Part shown: in pieces, positions 39,684 to 48,800 of the stretch
How positions within the stretch are numbered: the first letter of the stretch is position 1
Layout: each line of letters starts with the position of its first letter
From: Symbiodinium natans
Lineage: Eukaryota > Sar > Dinophyceae > Suessiales > Symbiodiniaceae
NCBI GenBank assembly: GCA_905221605.1
Contig: CAJNDS010002168.1
Coordinates: 1,303,431-1,367,430, forward strand
Direction of reading: 5' to 3'
DNA: 64,000 nucleotides
Notes under the pieces: generated by a model
What the model was told of the DNA's origin: nothing
The model's database searches: none
The model's input: the letters and a program-made list of their open reading frames with translations, nothing else
Position numbers and translations under genes: made by a program

Positions 39684-39999
39684 GTCTGTGAATAATTTTG
39701 GGTTTAGGGTTTCGGTCTAGGACTAAGATTCCCTTCTTCCACTCCTTTGTGAAGGGGTCGGTTCCCTTTCTTTTAAGGTTTTAGGGTTTAGGATTCCCGA
39801 GGTCAATGGGGAACCTCGAGGGGCAATCTGACTTCCGGATTTCTTTGGTCTCTTTCAATTTCTGAATCCTCCTCGTAGACTTGTTGACACTTCTCCTGCG
39901 CTGCCCGCTGATGTGCGGCCAGGATGTTTGCACGGAATTGAACCCAGAGCTCCCTAAACCTTAACCCTGGAGGCCATTCTAAAATCTTGCAGTTTTAAG

Positions 40000-41300
40000 C
40001 CTTCAGCAAGTCGGGGCACCTACCCCCACTCCCTACCTCGTCCTGTAGTACTTACTTACTGCCACTGGTGCTATTCATATTTGCATGGCATTCCTGCTTG
40101 TACTTGTTTGGCTACTTCTGCTGCTGCTTGTCCTCTTACCCGCGCTACTAGCGCTTTGACCACATTTGCCTCAGTGGATACCATGATCAGCCGCAAGGCT
40201 ACTACTGATGTTTGCTTCTCCTACTGCTGGCTCTCATCAAAACTGCTGGAATGCAAAGCGGTGTTGCCTGCACTGTTGTGTTTGCGTAGTTGCCAACTGC
40301 ATGAGTTATCCTCCAATGGCAGATGGGCAAGACGTGTTCATTCCAGTTCTTATCATGGTTTTAAGCTGTTGTTTGTCAGAGAATTCGCTGCTCATGTCAC
40401 GCATTCTTACATCCACAGCCTGCAGGACGTCCTCTGCAAGCAGGGTCTTCCCATTGTCATGCTTGCTCTTCATGCTTCTGAACCTGCTGAATGCATAGGC
40501 ATCTCAGGCTACTCCGAGCTATAGTCAAATCATCGAGTACATAGGTTTTGTTCCAGGACTCTCATAAGGTTGTTTTGATTGTAGCTCACTTGTGGCCATG
40601 CCTGAATGTTTGTGGCGGGCCTGGCCTGTTGCATGTGTTCTGCCTAGCTGGCCAAAGTAGTTGCTGGCGTCGCCAGCCGTTGCCAGAAAAGCGCATCCAC
40701 AGCAATGGCAGCCAAAGGTTATTGCGAAAAGTGCATGCCCTGGCTGCCAGCTTCACGTGCGCGGATGGAGTCCACTGTTTCAGCCAGGAAGCTTCTTGCT
40801 TCCGGCATGTCTACGAGGCTGTATGAAGGCAGCCGTAGCTCGTTACTTGAAGCCTCAACTCTTATGGGTTGTGGTTTTTGTACAGTTGGTGCTTGCACCC
40901 GCAGATGCTCCCCCATTCGGGGAGAACTGTATTATGGGGTTTGCAACGACACACTCTGGCGTTCTGTACAGACACCTCGCCTCCGTGAGACGTGCAGGTC
41001 AGCATGCTCGCAGAGGTGATTTTCATGTTATGCCACCTGTCTGTCGTAGCTTTTGAAAGTTCATTTTCGTGACCGGCGCTTTATGCTGACAAGAGGGCAT
41101 GAAAGTTATGTGTCGCACCGCGTTCCCCAGCAGAGACTGGGATCCATGCCTTTCGCATTGTCACGAATGTGACGACATGCGACCTGGTGCATTCCAGAGT
41201 GTGCAACTACCGCCAATCGAGAAACCTGTCATCCGTGGTCTGTAAGGGGTAATCCTGCAGGTTTCGGTGGTGTTTTGTTCTAGAGGGAGGAGGACCCAAA
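40000..41300. other. Inserted block free of telomere repeats, open on both strands
   Basis: About 1.3 kb with + open frames (40081-40524, 40548-40826, 40661-41056) and equally plausible - frames: around 40300-40500 reading KTLLAEDVLQAVDVRMRDM, and 40719-40916 reading RVEASSNELRLPSYSLVDM. The - frames look more protein-like. It may be part of a - strand gene or a decayed insert. I assign no function. Confidence 0.35.
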
Positions 41301-41589
41301 GAAACAACCAAAGATTTCATTTTATTGTTCTGAGCCTCGACAAATCCTAGAGCCAAGAGTAACCTAGGAACTAAAAGGGTGCCCTTTTTGGTTTAAAGGA
41401 ACTGATACATCGCAAGGACGAAAGCTTCGACCCACCTGGAGGAAAAAACAAGAACCCAAGGATGCTCCCTTTTTTTCGCGGAGCAGTGGAGTAGGCGCGG
41501 GGTGCGTTTTGCATGGCCTGCGTGGCGGAGTAACTTTTCAGTGAAACAATCCCTGAACCCTAAACCCTAACCCCTAAACCCTAAATAAG

Positions 41590-41724
41590 CTACGGCGGAG
41601 TCTGCGATCTGGGTGTCGGGGTGCTCGGAGTCGAAGGGGAGGCGAAGTTTACGAGGGTGGCAAGGGCTTAATGGCGGCTGAAGCGAGTGGGTCGAACTTT
41701 CGTCCTGCCGCAGTAAGAGAAACG
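41590..41724 (+). CDS. Possible exon with F5/8C-like AEASGSNFRPAA
   Basis: It lies after a short CCCTAAA tract (41550-41585) and ends at a good GT donor (GCA|GTAAGA). It encodes GGKGLMAAEASGSNFRPAA, resembling the ASS..AV block. It may be the relic of a fifth domain. Confidence 0.35.
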
Positions 41725-41989
41725 TAAACCCTTAGAAACAGAGAGCCAGGGCCTACTCTGGATCCTAGAACCCGTAGCAGCTCCTGGGATACCTTCCCAA
41801 GAAGTGCTTCTTCCGAGTGTCGTCGGTCGAAGCCTGAGCCGACTGTCGGGTGTTACGGGGTTTTAGGGTTTAGGCTTTAGGGTTTAGGGCTTTTCAGGGG
41901 GCTGTTGAGGGGGCTGTTGAGGGCTTTGCTTAGTTGCAGGGCACGGGGCTCAGGGCTTAAGAGTTTAAACTTTAAACCCGAACCCTAAA

Positions 41990-42155
41990 CCCTAAGCTTT
42001 AAACCCTAAACTTTAAACCCTAAACCCTGAACCCTGAACCCTGAACCCCAAACCCCAAACCCCAAACCCTAAGCCCTAAACCCTAAACCCTAAATCCTAA
42101 ACCCTAAACCCTAAACCCTAAAACCCAAACCCTGAACCCTAAACCCTAAACCCTG
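41990..42155. repeat. CCCTAAA/CCCCAAA array
   Basis: About 22 units with CCCTGAA and CCCCAAA blocks, before a possible exon at 42166. Confidence 0.9.
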
Positions 42156-42165
42156 GTTTGAAATG

Positions 42166-42229
42166 CGCAGTGGAGGTGCACGGCTCGTCACAGAAACTGG
42201 CGTTTGAAGATCAGCATGGCCCCTGGGAG
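42166..42229 (+). CDS. Possible exon (VEVHGSSQKLAFEDQHGPWE)
   Basis: It follows the acceptor ATGCGCAG and reads VEVHGSSQKLAFEDQHGPWE, in which VEVHG resembles the last F5/8C strand. It ends within the first copy of a 17-bp duplication that flanks the next intron. Confidence 0.4.
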
Positions 42230-42255
42230 GTCAGAGTGTGCCGTGTGTATGTGTA

Positions 42256-42352
42256 TAGGGTTTAGGGTTTAGGGTTTAGGGTTTAGGGTTTAGGGTTTAG
42301 GGTTTAGGGTTTAGGGTTTAGGGTTTAGGGTTTAGGGTTTAGGGTTTAGGGT
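42256..42352. repeat. (TTTAGGG)n array
   Basis: Fourteen perfect units immediately left of the introner-like copy 2. Confidence 0.95.
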
Positions 42353-42353
42353 T

Positions 42354-42444
42354 GATATAGGGGTCGGAGTACTTACAAATGGTATTCCCTTCTGGTCCCT
42401 ATATAGATATACTATAATAACCCCCAAAACCCTGTTTTCATTAG
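42354..42444 (+). mobile_element. Putative introner-like element, copy 2
   Basis: It starts GATATAGGGGTCGGAGTA and ends CCCCCAAAACCCTGTTTTCATTAG, the same family as 20206-20338. The 17-bp GGGAGGTCAGAGTGTGC occurs at 42225-42241 and 42444-42460, on either side of this element plus its telomere tract. Confidence 0.65.
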
Positions 42445-42477
42445 GGAGGTCAGAGTGTGCTCTGTCTCTCTTTGTTT

Positions 42478-42484
42478 GTGTGTG

Positions 42485-42570
<86 letters not shown>

Positions 42571-42836
42571 GTGTGTTTGTGTGTTTGTGTGTTGTGTGTT
42601 GTGTGTTTGTGTGTTTGTGTGTTTGTGTGTTTGTGTGTTTGTGTGTTTGTGTGTTTGTGTGTTTGTGTGTTTGTGTGTTTGTGTGTTTGTGTGTTTGTGT
42701 GTTTGTGTGTTTGTGTGTTTGTGTGTTTGTGTGTTTGGGTGTTTGTGTGTTTGTGTGTTTGTGTGTTTGTGTGTTTGTGTGTTTGTGTGTTTGTGTGTTT
42801 GTGTGTTTGTGTGTTTGTGTGTTTGTGTGTGTGTGT
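42478..42836. repeat. (GT)n then (GTGTGTTT)n microsatellite
   Basis: About 350 bp, mostly GTGTGTTT octamers with one GTGTTTGG change. The Cys/Val open frames are artefacts. Confidence 0.95.
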
Positions 42837-43272
42837 TTTGCTCGATCTCCCAGTGGGCCGCTTATTCCCTTTTTGGGTGCTGCTAGGCTTCTTTCGAAAC
42901 TTAATTACTAAAAGCTACAATTTTCTTGAAGAACCCCCCCCCCGCCCAACAAATTGTCTTTCTTACAAGGGTGGTATAGGGATCGTTGTGTTGTTGATGT
43001 TTTGTGGGTTTGGGGGGCTTGGGGACTTGGGGTTTAGGGGGTTTCGTGTTTTTAGGGCTTCAGGGCTTTTGGGGTTTCAGGGTTTCGGTGGTGTGGGTTC
43101 AGGGTTTAAGCGTTTCAGGGTTTTAGGGTTTAGGGTTTCAGGGTTTTAGGGTTGCAGGGTTTTAGGGTTTTAGGGTTTCAGGGTTTCAGGTTTTTGTTGG
43201 GTTTCAGGGTCATGTTTCTAGGTCGCTGGGGAATTAGTTCTTTATTGCGCTCTTGCACGTGCCAGATGCTCA

Positions 43273-43380
43273 GTCGATGTACAAAGACCTAAGCAGCTTC
43301 TGCAACGACGATTGCTTGAACTGGGGAAGCTGTAGACTTGTAGCATTGACCAACGCAGCCTAAACTCCCAAACCCTACCT
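43273..43380 (+). CDS. Possible exon with Cys-rich segment and stop
   Basis: After GATGCTCAG a frame reads SMYKDLSSFCNDDCLNWGSC then RLVALTNAA and TAA. It could be a terminal exon of the large gene. No family assigned. Confidence 0.35.
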
Positions 43381-43544
43381 CATGAACCCAAAACCTATTT
43401 TCACGGGTTGCCCAGGACTGTTTTCAGGAGGTTTGTGCTCATAGCTTCCAAAAGAGTAGGTTTAAGGGTCGAACCCTCATAACAGGGGCGCGCGGCTCGG
43501 CTTGGGAAGGTTTACAGTTTGAGGTTACCCCAACACCCCCACAC

Positions 43545-43735
43545 AGAAACCCTAAACGCTCAACCCGAAACACTCAAGCCTAAACCCTAAACCCTAAACC
43601 TTAAACCCTAATCAAATCCTAAACCCTAAACCCTGAACCCTGAACCCTAAACCCTAAACCCTAAACCCTAAACCCTAAACCCTAAACCCTAAACCCTAAA
43701 CCCTAAACCCTAAACCCTAAACCCTAAACCCCAAA
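43545..43735. repeat. CCCTAAA array
   Basis: About 25 units before a spacer at 43740-43835. Confidence 0.95.
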
Positions 43736-43839
43736 CCAATGACACCAAGGTGTTTCCAGCAGCTGCCGCGGGTTGCAGCGCTCATCAGGCATCGGAAAGT
43801 CTGCCATCTCAAAGCTTCTTGCGCCTTTAAGGTGTAGGG

Positions 43840-43990
43840 TGGGTTTAGGGTTTAGGGTTTAGGGTTTAGGGTTTAGGGTTTAGGGTTTAGGGTTTTGGGT
43901 TTAGGGTTTAGGGTTTAGGGTGAAGGATTTAGGGTTTGGGGCATTTAGGGTTTCCAGTTTAGGGTTCAGGGTAGAGGGTCTAGGGTTTAG
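43840..43990. repeat. TTTAGGG array
   Basis: About 16 units with variants after the spacer at 43740-43835. Together with the CCCTAAA array on the left this copies the exon-flanking layout, but the spacer is open in more than one frame and I cannot choose one. Confidence 0.9.
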
Positions 43991-44546
43991 GGGCAGGGCT
44001 TGTGCATGGATGCACTTTTGAGGGATAACCCGGGGCTTAGAACGCAATTGCTTGGCCGCTCCACTTTCAGTATTCTCGCGAGATCGCGTAGGGTTCAGGG
44101 TGTAGGGGTTTAGGGGTTCGGTGGGTACTTTTCCGATGCTTGAAAAGCTGCTAAACTAGCGAATGCTTGGACTTGATGCTGCCGGGCTTACGGGCTAAGG
44201 GGCCTAAGACTCTGAACCTACTTGAAGGTTCAGTTCTAACTATAGCTGCCCTACTTATCACCCGGTTAAAAGCGCCCATGAGACTCCAAGTAGCCTACAC
44301 CACGCCCTCTTGGCAGCCCAGTGGTACCCTTTTCCCTTTTTTTGGTTCAAGGTTCCCTTAGAAATTAACCAACCAAAAAAGGGTGCCCTATATGGGTACT
44401 GGAGTACCAAGCCCTAAACCAGAGATGCAAGCCCTTTCTCTGGCAGGGGAGCCGGCCTCACTTCGAACTTTAAGGCTTAGTGTTTGTAAGGTTTAGAATT
44501 TATTGCTGTTTAGGGTTTAGGGTTTATAGGGTTTACTGCTGTTTCT

Positions 44547-44725
44547 ATGCCAAGCGGCCGGTTAGTAGGACAGTGTCCGGGTGGATCTCAACTCGCCACG
44601 TCGGACCCGTCCCGTAGAGCCAAAAGAGCAATCCAGCAGCTAATCCTGCAGAAAGAACGGCAAAACTGCTACGCAGACGCCCAAAAGGACAAGACAACTA
44701 AGAACAGCAGTAGAATATCAATGTA
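44547..44725 (+). CDS. Possible terminal exon or small ORF, basic, 59 codons
   Basis: The frame MPSGRLVGQCPGGS.. ends with RRAKRAIQQLILQKERQNCY, a Lys-rich tail and TAA at 44723. It is the last + strand coding-like stretch before the repeat-rich 45-48 kb region. No family assigned. Confidence 0.35.
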
Positions 44726-44729
44726 AACA

Positions 44730-45780
44730 AGGGGGGCTTATACATCACACATGTGCGTATTTGTATATATATATATATGAGCCTGAGACCTTTAGGGTTC
44801 TTTTGGCTTAGTTTTTACAGAGCCCTTTAAACAAACAAAGCCAAATCCATAAATATAATAATATATATGCTATTAAACGAACGCGTCCATCGCATGTCTC
44901 CACCTGTCTGTCTGAGCTCATGCTTCGGGCAAACTGTACATTGCAAAAACGAACTGCACGGTTGATGTTTTAACCTTTAAGGTTTAGGGTTTAGGGTTTA
45001 GGTTTAAGGTTTAGGCTTTAAGGTTTATGGTCTAGGGTGTAGGGTTTAGGTTTTAGGATTTCGAGTTTAAGCTTTTGGTAGAGGTTTAGGGTTTGTGGTT
45101 AAGGATTCGGTTTAAGTCGCTACTCATCTGCACCTGGCCAGTTAGGGTTCCAAAAAGACCTTGTTCACTAAACCGTAAGCCATACACTCTAAACGACAAA
45201 CTTTAAACCCTAAACCTTGAACTCTAAGCTCTAAACCTTAAACCCACAGGGGCCTTACTTTACTAAACAAACGCTTCGCGTAGATGAAGATAAAGATAAA
45301 GAGACTAAGCTCGAGCTCGCAGCTGCTCATACATCTCCGCATGTCCAACATTCCTCATCAATTTTTACTCCTTAGATTTTAAGCCTTACACCCTCAACTT
45401 TAAATTCTTAGCTCTGAATCCAAAGTTGAAACATTTAACCATTTACCTTGAAAGACTTTGAGCCTGAACTCTAACACCTTAAGCTCTTATATATAAACCG
45501 TAACCCTGAAGGTCCTGATCCTAATAACAAATGCGTTCCAGCTTCTTTGCTCAGAGCTGTGCTTGGAAAACTGACATGCTGCGAGTCTCGGCAGCATAAA
45601 TCATCTGCTCGATCTGTTATGTGAAACGCTCACTCCACATCTTCTCCAAGCCATTCACGGCGTAGCTCGGAATCGCGCCATTGATTAACCTAAAGTGTGA
45701 AGGGCTTCTTGGCTTTGAGAAACAAGGATACGATTTTTTCAGGTTTTTTAACTCTTATAGTTTAAGATGTAAGTTCAGGG
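44730..45780. other. Degenerate telomere-like and AT-rich sequence
   Basis: Scattered GGTTTAGG/CCCTAAA remnants with high divergence. I see no supported gene. Confidence 0.5.
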
Positions 45781-45830
45781 TTTAAGGTTTAGGGTTTAAA
45801 GTTTAGGGTGTAGGGTTTAAGGTTTAGGGA

Positions 45831-45880
45831 ACGGGCCGCGCGCCGCTTCCAGCCCTTCTATCAAGCCATCGTCTTGGCCC
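45831..45880 (-). CDS. Acidic repeat exon, copy 6 (shortened)
   Basis: It encodes GQDDGLIEGLEAARGP. It lacks the EEE segment of the other copies. Confidence 0.55.
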
Positions 45881-48800
45881 TGGTGGACGGTTTCATTGGG
45901 TTTAGGATTAAGGGTTTAGCGGTTTAGGATTGAGAGTCGAGAGTTTAAGCTTTCGAGTGTAGGGCTGCCATAATACAAGACATCGGCTTGATTTCAAGAA
46001 GCTTTTTCAAATGTAATGTTTGTGATCTAGGTTTTAATACATAGGTTACTAGAGGAATGCTTTTTAAAAAAATTTACTTGCGGAAGTCGAGGTCGTCAGC
46101 CTTTTTTTTTAGGCGCTCAGCAAAATTAACGCTTTTAGGGTTCCTTGGCTGTCATAAATAACGAGGCGATTGCCTTCAGGTTTTATGACTCTTATAATCT
46201 AAGATTTAGGTTCGGGGTTTAAGGTCTAGGGTTTAGAGTTTAGGGTTTAGAGTTTATGGTTTAAGATTAAGGGTTTAGGGTTTAGGGTTTAGGGTTTAGG
46301 GTTTAGGGTTTAGGGTTAAGGGTTTAAGATTTAGGTTTAGAGTGTAGTGTTTAAGGTTTCAGGTTTAGGGTTCAGAGTTTAAGGTCTAGGGTTTAATGTT
46401 TAGGGCACGGGCCGCGGGCCTCTTCCTCTGCTTCTAGCCCTTCCATCAAGCCGTCGTCTTGGCCCTGGTGGACGGTTTCATTGGGTTTAGGATTAAGGGT
46501 CTAGCGTCTACGGTTTATGGTTGGATATTTAAAGTTTACGGTTTAATTAATCTGTTTTATAAGTTTAAACCTCTAACATCTGGGTCTGAGCCTAAACGTT
46601 AAATAGTTTTACGTGCTCGATTCACTGCGCGGGCCGCGCGCCTCGCTTTCATCTCCTTCCAGCTCTTGCTTCAAGTCCTCGACTTCGACCTGGTGAATGG
46701 TTTCACTGGGTCTAGATTAAGGGTGTAGCGTTTACTGTTTATGGTTTGATGTGTAAGGTTTACGATTGAAAGTTAAGAGTTTTACGGTGAGAGTTTAAGC
46801 TTTCGAGTGTAGGGCTGCCATAATACAAGACATCGGCTTGATTTAAAGAAGCTTTTTCAAATGTAATGGTTGTGGTTCAGGTTTTAGTACATAATTTACT
46901 ACAGAAATGCTTTTCTAACAATGTACTTGCGGAAGTCGAGGTCGTCAGCCTTTTTGTTTTAGGCGCTCGGCAAAATTAACGCTTTCAGGGTTTCTTGGCT
47001 TCAAAAAAATAAGGAGGCGATTTCCTTCAGGTTTTATGGCTTTTAAAGTTTAAGATTCACGTTCAGTGTTTAAGGTCTAGGGTTTAGGGTTTAAGGTTTA
47101 AAGTTTAGGGTTTAAAGTTTAGGGTTTAAGGTTTAGGGTTTAAGGTTTAGGGTTTAGGATTTATGGTTTAGGGCACAGGCAGCGCGCCTCTTCCTCTGCT
47201 TCCAGCTCTTCCATCAAGCCACCGTCTTGGCCCTGGTGGACGTTTCATTGGGTTTAGGGTTAAGGGTCTAGCGTCTACGGTTTATGGTTTGATATTTAAG
47301 GTTTACGGTTTAATTAATTTGTTTTATAAGTTTAAACCTCTAACATCTGAGTCTGAACCTACACGTTGAATAGCTTTACATGCTCGAGTCATTGCGCGGG
47401 CCGCGCGCCTCGTTTTCATCTCCTTCCAGCCCTTCCTTCAAGTTCTCGACTTCGACCTGGTGAATGGTTTCACTGGGTTTATATTAAAGGTGTGGCGTTT
47501 ATGGTTTATGGTTTGATGTTTAAGGCTTATGGTTGAAAGTTAAGAGTTTACGGTTTGAAGTGTAACGAAGAGGGTTCCGTGTTTGAAGCTTGCAGTTTAA
47601 GGCGACACATTTCAAATCTTTCTAGAAAGCCCCTCCTCAAAACGGAACACTGAGGCAACAAAAAGCCCTCGAGATCCTGAAAAAGCCTAAAGCTCCGAAC
47701 TCTTAGACCCCTGTCTATTAGCTTGACAGTTCAAAGAACTACTTTATATCTAAGCCCTGAAAACTCATCGCACTGTACGGGCCGCGCGCCTCCTCCTCTT
47801 CTTCTAGGCCTTCCTCCAAGCCCTCGATTTCGCCCTGGTGAACGGTTGCACTGGGTTTATGGTAACACAAATTGGAGGTCCGCGATTTATGGTTTGATGT
47901 TTACGGTTTGATTAATCGGTTTTAAAAGTTTAAACCTCTAACATTTAAATCTGAACCTAAACCTTAACTAGTTCTACATGCTCGATTCCCGAAGGACTTC
48001 ATATGGGTTTTTATTTCAACACCTTTGCTGGGTTCTGGCCATACACTCACAATAAGAGTTTCGGATTGAGGGTCGAGACTTTAAGCTTTCGAGTGTAGGG
48101 CTGCCATAATACAAGACATCGGCTTGATTTAAAGAAGCTTTTTTCGAATGTAATGTTTGTGGTCTAGGTTTGGGTTCATAAGTTACTACAGGAATGCGGA
48201 AATGACATAAACTTAACCTTGGCTTTAGGGTTTCAAGTCTAGGGTTTAGGGTTTAGGGTTGTCACAGGGAATCCAAACCCCGTGTCTGTCCCGAGACATC
48301 GGCCTTGTCGAGTCCCTCATCATATTCGATTAATCCTTTCGTTTTAGATAGAATTCTTAACAAGATAATCAATAATGCTTAGAAAATAAAAATAGCTTCA
48401 AGACTACGCTTAGTGTAAGACACAAACAGGGCCCGCACGGGCCCATTGCGCTTCTCCACTTCATCCTCACACACACAAATTAAAAAAAAACATACAGTGA
48501 CGTGAAATGGTAAAGCCAGACGTCTCCTCACTGTCGCTCTCGACAGCCCAGACCTTGAACATACATGAATAAAATTTATAAACGCAACATAAAATAATAA
48601 GCCAGTGGCCGTTCCGGAGGCTGTGCGGACGTACTTCTGGCCGTCTCTCTGATACGCCTTAGTTGGCTTGGTTTTTTATATTTTATAAATATACAGTTGC
48701 GGGCCTCTTCTCGTTCTTGATTGTCTTTTTTCTCCTGAATGGCAAAATGAAACGTAATACAAGTATTATTTAGTGTTGTATTCTTGTATAATTTTGCTGT

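Larger units (their letters stand above)
45940..48215. repeat. Large degenerate tandem repeat containing the acidic exons
   Basis: The segment TTTCGAGTGTAGGGCTGCCATAATACAAGACATCGGC recurs near 45950, 46800 and 48085. The TTGCGGAAGTCGAGGTCGTC segment recurs near 46080 and 46928. Unit length varies (about 0.85 and 1.3 kb), showing exon-plus-intron amplification. Confidence 0.8.

Noticed and set aside
38486-38757. Tyr/Ile-rich open frames of up to 137 codons on both strands
   Set aside because: They are produced by the ACATATAT microsatellite in every frame.
42455-43149. Cys/Val/Phe-rich open frames of up to 230 codons
   Set aside because: They are artefacts of the GTGTGTTT repeat; the code is periodic with the repeat.
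1-44725. A true chromosome end or subtelomere because of the TTTAGGG arrays
   Set aside because: The arrays alternate orientation and are interleaved with phase-consistent exons for more than 40 kb. No terminal uniform array is present.
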